Source: Planctomycetaceae bacterium TMED10 | Lineage (GTDB): Bacteria > Planctomycetota > Planctomycetia > Pirellulales > UBA7805 | NCBI GenBank assembly: GCA_002168195.1 | Contig: NHBP01000027.1 | Coordinates: 13,709-20,877, forward strand | DNA: 7,169 bases | Direction of reading: 5' to 3' | The notes under the pieces: generated by a model | Seen by the model: the letters and a program-made list of their open reading frames with translations, nothing else | The model's database searches: none | Told to the model about the DNA's origin: nothing | Translations under genes and position numbers: made by a program | Shown: piece after piece, positions 1 through 6,567 of the stretch | Layout of the letters: the number at the start of each line of letters is the position of its first letter | Position numbering within the stretch: position 1 is the first letter of the stretch

Positions 1-110
1 TCAGCGCCCGAGGCATGTGTCAGCGCACACTTCAACAATTCTTTATCCGTGAACACATAGCCAATGCGTTCCTCGCACCGAAGGAAATCGTCTCGCTGTA
101 CTTCAGTCAT
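1..110 (-). CDS. rnc: Ribonuclease III, N-terminal fragment (runs off left edge)
   Basis: RNase III cuts double-stranded RNA during rRNA maturation and mRNA/antisense turnover in the cytoplasm. Only the first 36 codons are in the window, from the ATG at 110-108 reading leftward; the frame is open to base 1. The translation contains CEERIGYVFTDKELL and then ALTHAS, the classic start of the RNase III domain (E-x-x-x-G-Y-x-F-x-x-x-x-L-L, then A-L-T-H-x-S). The catalytic signature and the dsRNA-binding domain would lie outside the window. No ATG or GTG lies in frame upstream as far as the promoter, so this start is favoured. There is no Shine-Dalgarno site; the start follows a run of seven A residues on the coding strand. 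The gene diverges from mgtE and has its own promoter. The motif match is strong despite the short length. Confidence 0.85.
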   Translation of the reverse strand, partial: MTEVQRDDFLRCEERIGYVFTDKELLKCALTHASGA

Positions 111-163
111 TTTTTTTAAAGCGGCAAGATATTGTTGTGTTACCCTTTGTTGTATTTGGCGCG

Positions 164-192
164 ACTCTAACAATCGCCATTCCGTTTGTCAA
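164..192 (-). promoter_or_regulatory. Sigma70-type promoter for rnc
   Basis: On the minus strand, a perfect -35 box TTGACA (192-187) is followed by a 17-base spacer and a -10 box TAGAGT (169-164, four of six consensus bases). Transcription would start near 157, giving a leader of about 47 nt before the rnc ATG at 110. The position, orientation and spacing all fit. It is a prediction from consensus only. Confidence 0.6.
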
Positions 193-266
193 CAAAGATC
201 ATCACCAGAGCCAGATCAATAGATAAAACGGCATCGTGAGCTGATTTCACATGGTCGGTTTTTTGC

Positions 267-272
267 TACAAT
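267..272 (+). promoter_or_regulatory. Possible -10 box upstream of mgtE
   Basis: TACAAT matches five of six bases of the -10 consensus and lies about 90 bases before the mgtE ATG. No convincing -35 box is found 16-18 bases upstream, so this is weak. A promoter for the plus-strand run is expected in the 111-362 divergent gap, and this is the best candidate seen. Confidence 0.3.
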
Positions 273-362
273 GCGCTTTCGGGGAGTCAGGCACTTTGGC
301 TGCGATCCCACCATCAAACTTTCCTGCGAGACCGGTCGCTCAGGTTCATTGGAAGCTGTGTT

Positions 363-1739
363 ATGTGCCCAAATACACTTTATATCCCGGAACTGCGGGA
401 AATGCTCTCCTGCAGTGATGAAGCGGGCCTCCAGCAATTCTGTACCGCGCTCCACCCTGCCGCAGTCGCCGATTTCACCAACATGCTCGAGTGGGACGAG
501 GCCTGGAAGGTGCTCATTCATACCGACCCGCAAACGCGATCTGAGATATTCAGTTTTTATGAACTAACCCGACAAGTTGATTTCATTGAAAACCTGTCTC
601 CTCAGGATGCAGCCCAATTGGTTGGAGAACTACCCCCGGATGATCGAGTCGATCTTCTGGAGGAGACCGAACCCGCGGTCGTTGCCGAGTTCTTATCGCT
701 TCTACCGGAGAACATTCGCCGCAATATCTTCCATCTTCAGCGCTATGACGAAGATACGGCCGGGTCCATGATGACGACAGACTTTGCCCGATTGCAACAG
801 AACACGACGGTTAAAAACGCAATTAGCTCGATAGCGTCCCAGGCGGAAATCCTGGAAACGGTCTATTACCTCTATGTCGTTGATAACCAAGATCGACTCT
901 CCGGTGTGCTTTCAGCAAGAGACCTTGTATCGTCGATCGGTCGCCCTGACGTCGTGATTGGTGACCTTATGGATACGCACGTTATTTCCGTCGATGCGGA
1001 TGAAGACACCGAGGAGGTGGCGGAACAGGTAGCGAAATATGATTTACTGGCAATTCCCGTAGTAGACAAACAGCATCGCATGCTTGGCATCATAACCCAT
1101 GACGATGTCATCGACGTGATGCGTGAACAGGCCACCGAAGAGACGCAGCGGATCGGTGGCGTAGCACCACTCGATGAATCCTATCTTCGGGCTTCTATCC
1201 CCCGGCTCACCTGGAATCGCGGAATTTGGCTCATCATTCTGTTTATTGGCGCGTTACTTACCGCGTTTGCATTAGAACAATATCGAGATGGACCACTGAC
1301 AACCGCTTGGCTTGTTCTTTTTATCCCTTTGGTTATTTCCAGCGGTGGAAATTCGGGCAGTCAATCCGCAACACTCATCATTTCAGCGCTCAGTGCGGGG
1401 CACATCACACCACGCGATTGGATGCGAATTATCCTCCGGGAACTAGCGCAAGGCGTTTTACTGGGAGTCGTCCTGGGCCTGATCGGTTACCTTGCGGCGT
1501 TGTGGCTTGGACCAGATGATCCCCAGCATTACATTCACGCGCTGACCGTGCCTATCACTGTGCTGTTGGTTGTTATAGCCGGCACACTTTTGGGCGCTAT
1601 GTTACCCCTGATTTTTGAGAGTATCGGGTGGGATCCCGCATTAATGAGCACGCCCTTTATCGCGGGCATAATCGATGTTGTTGGAATTGTCATTTATATG
1701 ACCGTAGCGATACTCTTGATATCCGGTTCGCCTGTGTGA
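363..1739 (+). CDS. mgtE: Magnesium transporter MgtE
   Basis: MgtE is a homodimeric inner-membrane Mg2+ channel whose cytoplasmic domains sense Mg2+ and gate the pore. The 458 residues match the usual family length. Domains in order: an acidic helical MgtE N domain (about 35-135); a pair of CBS domains (about 138-260); a plug-helix region; and a membrane domain with about five segments (near 285-304, 315-335, 358-382, 393-416 and 428-454). The family signature GGNSGSQSATL is at 328-338. The last segment has GWDPALMSTP, then D438, which aligns by position with the pore Asp of Thermus MgtE. Many acidic residues in the N and CBS domains fit Mg2+ sensing. The ATG at 363 has a weak ribosome site GGAAG (351-355) with a 7-base spacer, and MCPNTLYIPELREML reads like a true family N-terminus as I remember homologues. 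It diverges from rnc; pdxJ follows after 39 bases. Confidence 0.95.
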   Translation: MCPNTLYIPELREMLSCSDEAGLQQFCTALHPAAVADFTNMLEWDEAWKVLIHTDPQTRSEIFSFYELTRQVDFIENLSPQDAAQLVGELPPDDRVDLLEETEPAVVAEFLSLLPENIRRNIFHLQRYDEDTAGSMMTTDFARLQQNTTVKNAISSIASQAEILETVYYLYVVDNQDRLSGVLSARDLVSSIGRPDVVIGDLMDTHVISVDADEDTEEVAEQVAKYDLLAIPVVDKQHRMLGIITHDDVIDVMREQATEETQRIGGVAPLDESYLRASIPRLTWNRGIWLIILFIGALLTAFALEQYRDGPLTTAWLVLFIPLVISSGGNSGSQSATLIISALSAGHITPRDWMRIILRELAQGVLLGVVLGLIGYLAALWLGPDDPQHYIHALTVPITVLLVVIAGTLLGAMLPLIFESIGWDPALMSTPFIAGIIDVVGIVIYMTVAILLISGSPV

Positions 1740-1778
1740 TTCTGTCCGCCAAACTTATTTAAAAATGAATATATAAAA

Positions 1779-2504
1779 ATGGTCAAATTAGGTGTAAATA
1801 TCGATCACGTCGCCACCGTGCGGCAGGCGAGGCTCACCGTTGAACCGGATCCGGTCTGGGCAGCTGCAGCAGCGGAACTCGGCGGTGCAGATTGCATCAC
1901 CATTCATTTACGAGAAGACCGGCGTCACATACAGGACCGCGATTTTCTCCTGCTGAGAGAAACAACACAAGTTCGACTGAATCTGGAAATGGCCTGTGAT
2001 GATGATATCACAACGCTTGCATGCGACCATCCACCCGATCAAGTCACGCTCGTTCCTGAAAAACGTGAGGAATTAACAACGGAGGGCGGATTAGACATAT
2101 GCGGTAACCGTCGAGCCATCGATGTAATTAAAAGGCTAAAGGCAGCCAACATCCCAGTCAGTTTATTTTTAGACCCTTCGCCGAAGCAAATCGACAAGGC
2201 GAGTGAGTTGGATGTAGATGCCATCGAGCTGCATACCGGGGCATACGCGGAAGCATCTAACGTTGAGAAGAATGATTGCTTGGCAACGCTCATCAATGCG
2301 GGTGAACAAATAACGAAGGCCGGAATGCTTCTGAATGCCGGACATGGGTTGACCTATAATAATGTCCATTCTATCGCTTCTATTCCGCAGATGCACGAAC
2401 TGAATATTGGACATAGTATTGTTGCCCGTTCAATATTTGCCGGGCTTGAGAATGCCGTGCGCGAAATGAAGATTCTACTCACCAATAGCACCGCAGTTTC
2501 GTAA
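1779..2504 (+). CDS. pdxJ: Pyridoxine 5'-phosphate synthase PdxJ
   Basis: PdxJ condenses 1-deoxy-D-xylulose 5-phosphate with 3-amino-2-oxopropyl phosphate (3-hydroxy-1-aminoacetone phosphate) to make pyridoxine 5'-phosphate, the last ring-forming step of the DXP-dependent vitamin B6 route. It is a cytoplasmic TIM-barrel enzyme, usually octameric. The 241 residues match the E. coli enzyme (about 243). Visible family motifs: GVNIDHVAT (5-13), [13 protein letters not shown] (43-55, with active-site H43 and R45), NLEMA (68-72, with catalytic E70), LVPEKRE (91-97), TEGGLD (101-106), LNAGHGLTY (185-193, with H189) and [10 protein letters not shown] (207-216). All the expected catalytic residues are present. 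The start has no Shine-Dalgarno site and lies in an A/T-rich stretch, but the protein begins exactly where homologues do. It is probably co-transcribed with mgtE (39-base gap). Confidence 0.97.
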   Translation: MVKLGVNIDHVATVRQARLTVEPDPVWAAAAAELGGADCITIHLREDRRHIQDRDFLLLRETTQVRLNLEMACDDDITTLACDHPPDQVTLVPEKREELTTEGGLDICGNRRAIDVIKRLKAANIPVSLFLDPSPKQIDKASELDVDAIELHTGAYAEASNVEKNDCLATLINAGEQITKAGMLLNAGHGLTYNNVHSIASIPQMHELNIGHSIVARSIFAGLENAVREMKILLTNSTAVS

Positions 2505-2587
2505 GATTGGGCGGCTAGCGTTGCAGATCGGATTGTCGTAGACTATCGCGCCAGCCCCTTCCGAATCCAAATAAAGCAGGCAAAAGC

Positions 2588-3475
2588 ATGACTACGCGAG
2601 GAGAAGAATTTTCAGGTCTCTCGGTTGCCTTAACGACCCCCTTTAATGGCGACCGAGTGGATTATGATTTACTCGGGCAGCAGGTCGAATTTCAGATAGC
2701 AGCCGGAACCACGTGTGTTGTACCGACGGGCACAACGGGAGAATCTCCTACGCTCTCTCACGAGGAACACGAGAAAGTCATTTCCGCAGTTGTCGAGGCA
2801 GCAAGCGGGAAAATAAAAGTGATGGCCGGTACCGGTTCTAATAACACGGATGAAGCCTTACGTCTCACGCAATGGGCAGCGAACGCAGGTGCTGATGCCG
2901 CCCTGGTCGTTGCTCCTTACTACAATAAGCCGACGCAGTCGGGCATGTACGAGCACTTCAAAATACTAGCCGAGTCGGTTGAGATTCCGATATGCGTTTA
3001 TAATATCCCTGGCAGAACATCCAAAAACATTGAGCCAGAAACGATTATTCGATTAGCAGAGCTACCACAAATTACCATGGTGAAAGAAGCCACCGGTCAG
3101 ATGGATCAGGCATCGGAAATTTTGGCAAGCACCGATCTAACGGTACTTTCTGGTGACGACAGCATGACTCTCCCCCTCCTTGCCGTAGGCGGGAGAGGCG
3201 TCATATCGGTCGTTGGTAACATTATCCCAAAAGATATGATCTCGCTCATTGATTCGTTTCTCGGTGGCAACATTGAGGAAGCACAATCCTGGCATCACCG
3301 ACTTTTCCCTCTTTGTCGCGACATGCTGGGATTATCTACGAATCCGATTCCGATTAAGGCTGCCATGGCACTACTGGGAAGAGACTCCGGTACGCTTCGA
3401 ATGCCCCTCTTGCCGCTTTCAGAGACTGAAATGAACTCTTTGCGGTCAACTTTGAATGCTTATGGGCTGCTGTGA
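2588..3475 (+). CDS. dapA: 4-hydroxy-tetrahydrodipicolinate synthase DapA
   Basis: DapA condenses pyruvate with L-aspartate 4-semialdehyde, the first committed step to diaminopimelate and lysine. It is a cytoplasmic class I aldolase-fold enzyme, usually a tetramer. The 295 residues match the family (about 292). Active-site residues by motif: GTTGES (48-53, T49 and T50), APYYNKP (109-115, Y112 of the partner-subunit proton relay), VYNIPGRT (137-144, with Y138 and substrate-binding R143) and MVKEATG (164-170, with Schiff-base K166). These correspond to Thr44, Tyr107, Tyr133, Arg138 and Lys161 of E. coli DapA. Related members of the family (N-acetylneuraminate lyase, KDG aldolase) are less likely because R143 and the GTTGES motif are both present. 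A weak ribosome site GCAGG ends 7 bases before the ATG. The last 20 bases overlap the next gene, suggesting coupled translation. Confidence 0.95.
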   Translation: MTTRGEEFSGLSVALTTPFNGDRVDYDLLGQQVEFQIAAGTTCVVPTGTTGESPTLSHEEHEKVISAVVEAASGKIKVMAGTGSNNTDEALRLTQWAANAGADAALVVAPYYNKPTQSGMYEHFKILAESVEIPICVYNIPGRTSKNIEPETIIRLAELPQITMVKEATGQMDQASEILASTDLTVLSGDDSMTLPLLAVGGRGVISVVGNIIPKDMISLIDSFLGGNIEEAQSWHHRLFPLCRDMLGLSTNPIPIKAAMALLGRDSGTLRMPLLPLSETEMNSLRSTLNAYGLL

Positions 3476-4634
3476 TCCTTTATCAATCGGCGGGAATCCA
3501 CTGCATGTTGTGTTGCTGATGGAGCATCCGTCGTTAAACGGCGGAGAACGTTCCACGCTTGCATTCTGTGACCAGCTAAGACAACAAGGGTTTCAGTTCA
3601 CGGCGATTGCGCCACCCGATGCCGATTTTTCTGATACTCTCACGTTGCACCAAATTGATCACGTACCCTTTTCATTTCGAAACCCGGAAGGCAATCGTTA
3701 TCCACTGGATAAATTGCGAACAAAACTAAGCGAACAGTTACGGAAATTACCGGGCGATTTATTTCACGCTATCAGCCTATCTACATCGCGTATCGCTGGC
3801 CCCGTCGTTCGCAAGCTTCGTTTGCCCTCGATTGGACACATCCGGGATATCATGACATTATCGCGTCAAGCGATGAACGATGTGAATGAAAATGACCGAA
3901 TCCTTGCCGTATCCAAGGCAGCGCTCGACTATCACCGTCGGGCTGGCTTATCAAGCGGTAAGTCATCGGTCCTCTATAACGGTATTGATTTACGGACATT
4001 CAAACCAACCGCATCATCGGGAGAATTGCATCGTAGTCTCGGGCTCTCGCCGGATTCAATTTTACTCGGCGCTGCAGGTCAAATCATAATTCGTAAGGGA
4101 TTAGATACCCTATTAAAAGGATTTTTAATCGCTTCAAAAAAATACCCGAAGGTGCACCTCGTCATTGCCGGGCGAAGGCATTCTGACAAGGAAGAGACGC
4201 TTGGTCATGAAAAAGAGTTAAACGAGTTTATCGTTGCCAATAAACTCAATCATCGGGTGCATTTCCTGGGTCACCAGAAAAACATGCACCCGTTTTACGC
4301 TTCACTCCGCATGTTCCTTCATTGTGCGCGTCAGGAACCACTTGGGAGAGTGCTATTGGAAGCAGCTGCGTACGGGATTCCGGTGATTGCCACCAATGTT
4401 GGCGGAACGAATGAGATATTCAAGCGACGCGACCAGGGGATCATCATCGAGCCCGATGAGCCCGAACAGTTGGCGGCTGAGATATCGAACCTTATTGATG
4501 CGCCTGAGTCCGCACGCCATATCGGAGCAAATGGCCGAACTGCTATCGAAGCTTCTTTCGATATCCGCAATGCGTCGATACAACTAGCTGGAATTTATCG
4601 AAGGACGATAGTCTGTGCAAATCAATCTTCATGA
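3456..4634 (+). CDS. GT4-family glycosyltransferase (GT-B fold)
   Basis: This is a retaining glycosyltransferase that moves a sugar from an activated (usually nucleotide) donor to an acceptor. Such enzymes typically serve cell-surface polysaccharide, glycolipid or small-molecule glycoside synthesis at the cytoplasmic face of the membrane. The 392 residues form two Rossmann-like domains. The N-terminal one starts [16 protein letters not shown] (17-32), with the glycine-rich acceptor-side loop; the linker has VLYNGID (172-178). The C-terminal domain has GQIIIRKG (208-215), HLVIAGR (234-240) and the donor-binding block [19 protein letters not shown] (294-312), where E294 and E302 form the E-x7-E motif. 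There is no signal peptide or membrane segment. The start is ATG 3456 or ATG 3462, both inside the 3' end of dapA; the next ATG (3519) would remove the first strand. Neither has a clear ribosome site, so translation is probably coupled to dapA. Donor and acceptor are unknown. Confidence 0.9.
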   Translation: MLMGCCDPLSIGGNPLHVVLLMEHPSLNGGERSTLAFCDQLRQQGFQFTAIAPPDADFSDTLTLHQIDHVPFSFRNPEGNRYPLDKLRTKLSEQLRKLPGDLFHAISLSTSRIAGPVVRKLRLPSIGHIRDIMTLSRQAMNDVNENDRILAVSKAALDYHRRAGLSSGKSSVLYNGIDLRTFKPTASSGELHRSLGLSPDSILLGAAGQIIIRKGLDTLLKGFLIASKKYPKVHLVIAGRRHSDKEETLGHEKELNEFIVANKLNHRVHFLGHQKNMHPFYASLRMFLHCARQEPLGRVLLEAAAYGIPVIATNVGGTNEIFKRRDQGIIIEPDEPEQLAAEISNLIDAPESARHIGANGRTAIEASFDIRNASIQLAGIYRRTIVCANQSS

Positions 4635-4640
4635 ACTTAT

Positions 4641-4650
4641 GAGTGCACTC
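4641..4650. repeat. Perfect 10-bp palindrome in the gap before the ROK kinase gene
   Basis: GAGTGCACTC reads the same on both strands. It sits 7 bases after the glycosyltransferase stop and 97 bases before the ROK kinase start. It may be an operator half-pair or chance. As an RNA hairpin it would have only 3 pairs, so it is not a convincing terminator even though TTTT follows at 4653-4656. Confidence 0.3.
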
Positions 4651-4746
4651 GCTTTTAGAGGCAAACTGTTGATTATCGCTGCTAGTTAATATTGCGTATT
4701 GCGGATAAATTATGTCCATCGTTAACTCCATGGGAAATGTGCCTCA

Positions 4747-5742
4747 ATGCCAAACGACATCGACAACGACAAAAAATACTGGGTAGGGTTCGATCTTGGC
4801 GGGACCAAGATGCTTTCAACCGTCTACAACAAGCAATTCGAATTATGCGGCAAACACCGCACAAAAACGAAGGGCCATGATGGCAGTAAGGCTGGCGTTA
4901 ATCGGATGATTAACACGATCCGGCAGTCGATCGTAGATGCTGATATTGCCGTAAAAGACATTTCCGGAATTGGGATCGGGTGCCCTGGCCCTTTAGATCT
5001 TGATCGGGGAATTTTAGAATCTGCGCCCAATCTGGGTTGGACCAATGTTGCCATCAAGGATTCATTGGAAGACGAATTGAATTGTGGTGTTCATCTCATG
5101 AACGACGTCGACGCTGGTGTTTATGGAGAGTATCGCTTTGGGGCCGGCCAGAATTGCCGGACGATCGTCGGCGTATTTCCAGGTACGGGCATTGGTGGGG
5201 GATGCGTATATGACGGGAAAATTCTCCGAGGAGCAAAATCGACTTGTATGGAAATTGGCCATATGCAAGTTGTCCCGGATGGGCCACTGTGCGGCTGTGG
5301 AAAACGTGGGTGCCTCGAGGCCGTCGCGAGTCGACTTGTAATCGCCTCCCAGGCAGCGGCAGCAGCATATCGAGGCCAAGCGCCGCATCTGATGCAGAAC
5401 CAGGGAACTGATATTTCACGCATCCGTAGTGGCGCGCTAAAGGAAGCTATTCATTCGGGGGACGCAGTTATTGACCAAATCGTCAGGAATGCGGCCCGTT
5501 ATATCGGTATTGCGGTGGCGAACATTGTTCACCTTCTCGCGCCTGACAAGATCATTCTTGGTGGTGGTATGGTTGAGGCACTGCCCGACTTATTTGTGAC
5601 TGAAGTCAAAAAGATTGCCGTGGCCCGAGTCCTACCCTCGTTTATTGATTCGTTCGATGTGGTCGCAGCAGAACTAGGAGATCTCGCAAGTGTATTGGGA
5701 GCTGCTGCCTGGGCCGAACGAAGCACCGATGGGAGTGCTTAA
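4747..5742 (+). CDS. ROK-family sugar kinase (glucokinase-like)
   Basis: ROK kinases phosphorylate hexoses such as glucose, fructose, N-acetylglucosamine or N-acetylmannosamine with ATP in the cytoplasm. The 331 residues cover a full kinase. Motifs: the phosphate-binding loop DLGGTK (16-21); GIGCPGPLD (76-84); the catalytic LMNDVDAGVYGE (117-128), with D120 as the likely base; the second ATP loop GTGIGGG (146-152); and the ROK signature EIGH (169-172) followed by CGCGKRGCLE (182-191), where H172, C182, C184 and C189 should bind the structural zinc. LGGGM (271-275) closes the C-terminal ATP site. There is no helix-turn-helix, so this is a kinase, not a NagC/XylR-type repressor. The E-x-G-H motif is common to glucokinases and other ROK sugar kinases, so the substrate cannot be fixed. 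The gene follows the glycosyltransferase by 112 bases and ends 22 bases from the convergent hemerythrin-like gene. Confidence 0.9.
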   Translation: MPNDIDNDKKYWVGFDLGGTKMLSTVYNKQFELCGKHRTKTKGHDGSKAGVNRMINTIRQSIVDADIAVKDISGIGIGCPGPLDLDRGILESAPNLGWTNVAIKDSLEDELNCGVHLMNDVDAGVYGEYRFGAGQNCRTIVGVFPGTGIGGGCVYDGKILRGAKSTCMEIGHMQVVPDGPLCGCGKRGCLEAVASRLVIASQAAAAAYRGQAPHLMQNQGTDISRIRSGALKEAIHSGDAVIDQIVRNAARYIGIAVANIVHLLAPDKIILGGGMVEALPDLFVTEVKKIAVARVLPSFIDSFDVVAAELGDLASVLGAAAWAERSTDGSA

Positions 5743-5764
5743 TCGATAGCGAATAAACATTTCG

Positions 5765-6241
5765 TTAGTCACCCACGCCTATATCATCATCAAACGCAGC
5801 GAGAATCAGTTCATTTTCGGAATGCTCGTGCTCCGCAAGGCGAGCAAAAAACTCCATAAAATTACTGAGTAAATCCCTCACGTGGATGGCGTTATATTCA
5901 CGATAGAGGATACATTCGGAGGCATCGACGATGTTGCAAATCTCCCGAAACAGCAAATCGTGTTGCAGGTGGAGTTTTTCGGCTGCCGCGGTTAGCCATG
6001 GATTATCCTCGATGGCATCGTGAAAATAGCCGTAAGCATCTTCGAGAGTAAAATGGAGTGCCAGTTGATCCCTCAACGCCTGATAAAGCTCAACCCGCTC
6101 ACGCGCGTTTATGCGGCCGGAGGCTGAATCAGTGGCATCATGTGCTGCGGTATTAAGAAGTTCCCGGAGCCGAAGATTATCCTCTTTGATTTCAGCGAGG
6201 AAGGCTGCATTAATCGTTAGTGTACCAGTGAGAACCGCCAT
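5765..6241 (-). CDS. Hemerythrin-like (HHE-type) cytoplasmic protein
   Basis: Hemerythrin-like proteins are four-helix bundles that usually hold a non-heme diiron centre and bind O2, or act in iron handling, NO or redox sensing, or Fe-S repair. This 158-residue, very acidic protein is one such domain and little else. Likely metal ligands: H63 and E67 (H-x3-E in ALHFTLEDAYGYF, 61-73), H91 and H94 (LHLQHDLL, 90-97), and H138/H140 with E142/E144 (AEHEHSENEL, 136-145), giving two H-x3-E-type motifs. The helix-1 histidine seems to be replaced: the sequence there is IKEDNLRLREL (18-28), with N22 near the expected place. The diiron site may therefore be incomplete or arranged differently. There is no signal peptide or membrane segment. 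The ATG at 6241-6239 has one of the few clear ribosome sites here, GAGGTG 4 bases upstream. The specific role is unknown. Confidence 0.8.
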   Translation of the reverse strand: MAVLTGTLTINAAFLAEIKEDNLRLRELLNTAAHDATDSASGRINARERVELYQALRDQLALHFTLEDAYGYFHDAIEDNPWLTAAAEKLHLQHDLLFREICNIVDASECILYREYNAIHVRDLLSNFMEFFARLAEHEHSENELILAAFDDDIGVGD

Positions 6242-6253
6242 GTTTCACCTCGC

Positions 6254-6282
6254 ATACTAAATGCCATCTCGGTCGATCACAA
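6254..6282 (-). promoter_or_regulatory. Weak promoter candidate for the hemerythrin-like gene
   Basis: On the minus strand, TTGTGA (6282-6277) and TAGTAT (6259-6254) are separated by 17 bases; each matches four of six consensus bases. The -10 box ends only 12 bases before the ATG, so the transcript would begin inside or next to the ribosome site. This counts against it unless translation is leaderless. Confidence 0.25.
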
Positions 6283-6356
6283 AACCCTATGTATCTGCGC
6301 CATTGGTTCCAAATTAGGGCAAACGACCTCCAGAATATCGACACAAAGTTGGCAGT

Positions 6357-6446
6357 AAAAAAGACGGCTCCCGGAGCGAACCTGTACGGGAAGTTGTCAT
6401 TTCACCCCAAACAGTAAGCGAGTGGAAGCCGTCTTTGTTTAATCAA
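6357..6446 (-). ncRNA. Candidate small structured RNA or long-hairpin terminator
   Basis: Arms at 6360-6372 and 6424-6436 are inverted copies. As minus-strand RNA they pair over 13 positions (AAAGACGGCUUCC with GGGAGCCGUCUUU), with a single G-U wobble at 6426/6370. On the plus strand that pair is a C-A mismatch, so minus is the favoured sense. Inside, CUGU/ACAG and GGGG/UCCC can extend the stem into one rod, leaving an internal loop and an apical loop. The 3' arm runs into six T (6362-6357), as in an intrinsic terminator. A promoter-like pair lies just upstream and would start the RNA near 6446, for about 90 nt. A plain terminator for beta-RFAP synthase, 131 bases after its stop, is the main alternative; a loop of some 50 bases would be unusual for that. 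I see no match to tRNA, SRP RNA or another family I know. Pairing was done by eye. Confidence 0.45.
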
Positions 6447-6452
6447 TAATCC

Positions 6453-6481
6453 AGTCTCGCGTCTCGCAAACTATTTGTCAA
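6453..6481 (-). promoter_or_regulatory. Promoter candidate for the structured RNA
   Basis: On the minus strand a perfect -35 box TTGACA (6481-6476) is followed by a 17-base spacer and GAGACT (6458-6453), which matches only three of six -10 bases. The start site would fall near 6446, about 10 bases before the first arm of the hairpin. The -35 sequence TTGACAAA is the same as in the rnc promoter of this window. The weak -10 keeps the confidence modest. It could also serve the hemerythrin-like gene if the hairpin is read through. Confidence 0.4.
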
Positions 6482-6567
6482 ACAATTATTACAAAATGAG
6501 TTATTTACGCACCGAACAATAAGACTTCAGGACAATACACGTTGATTCTCTCAGAAGGGGGTATCGC

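Larger units (their letters stand above)
6242..6567. other. 326-base intergenic region with a structured element
   Basis: No coding region is supported in any frame here. From right to left (minus-strand reading order) it holds an A/T-rich stretch after the beta-RFAP synthase stop (6482-6567), a promoter-like pair (6453-6481), a long imperfect inverted repeat ending in a T-tract (6357-6436), and about 115 bases leading to the hemerythrin-like gene with only a weak promoter candidate. The region is much longer than the other gaps in the window. Confidence 0.7.

Noticed and set aside
111..362. M-box or other magnesium riboswitch upstream of mgtE
   Set aside because: The likely leader is about 85 bases, shorter than an M-box, and no multi-helix core or intrinsic terminator is visible.
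216..533. 105-residue minus-strand open frame overlapping the mgtE start
   Set aside because: It lies antisense to the conserved mgtE N domain, resembles no family I know, and the composition looks like a reverse-frame shadow.
4639..4689. 16-codon open frame (ATG to TAA) in the gap between the glycosyltransferase and ROK kinase genes
   Set aside because: Too short, no ribosome site and no recognisable sequence; likely chance.
5062..5423. Three minus-strand open frames of 100-108 residues inside the ROK kinase gene
   Set aside because: They overlap the conserved catalytic and zinc motifs of the kinase on the other strand and show no recognisable domain; shadows.
5743..5770. Hairpin AGCGAA/TTCGTT between the convergent ROK kinase and hemerythrin-like genes
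   Set aside because: Six weak pairs including a G-U, no T-tract on either strand; not convincing as a bidirectional terminator.
6360..6436. tRNA or SRP RNA, since the element is 77 bases long with paired ends
   Set aside because: There is no 7-bp acceptor stem with T-arm and anticodon-arm geometry, and no SRP apical motif (GGAAGG-type loop). The closing stem is 13 bp and continues into a rod.
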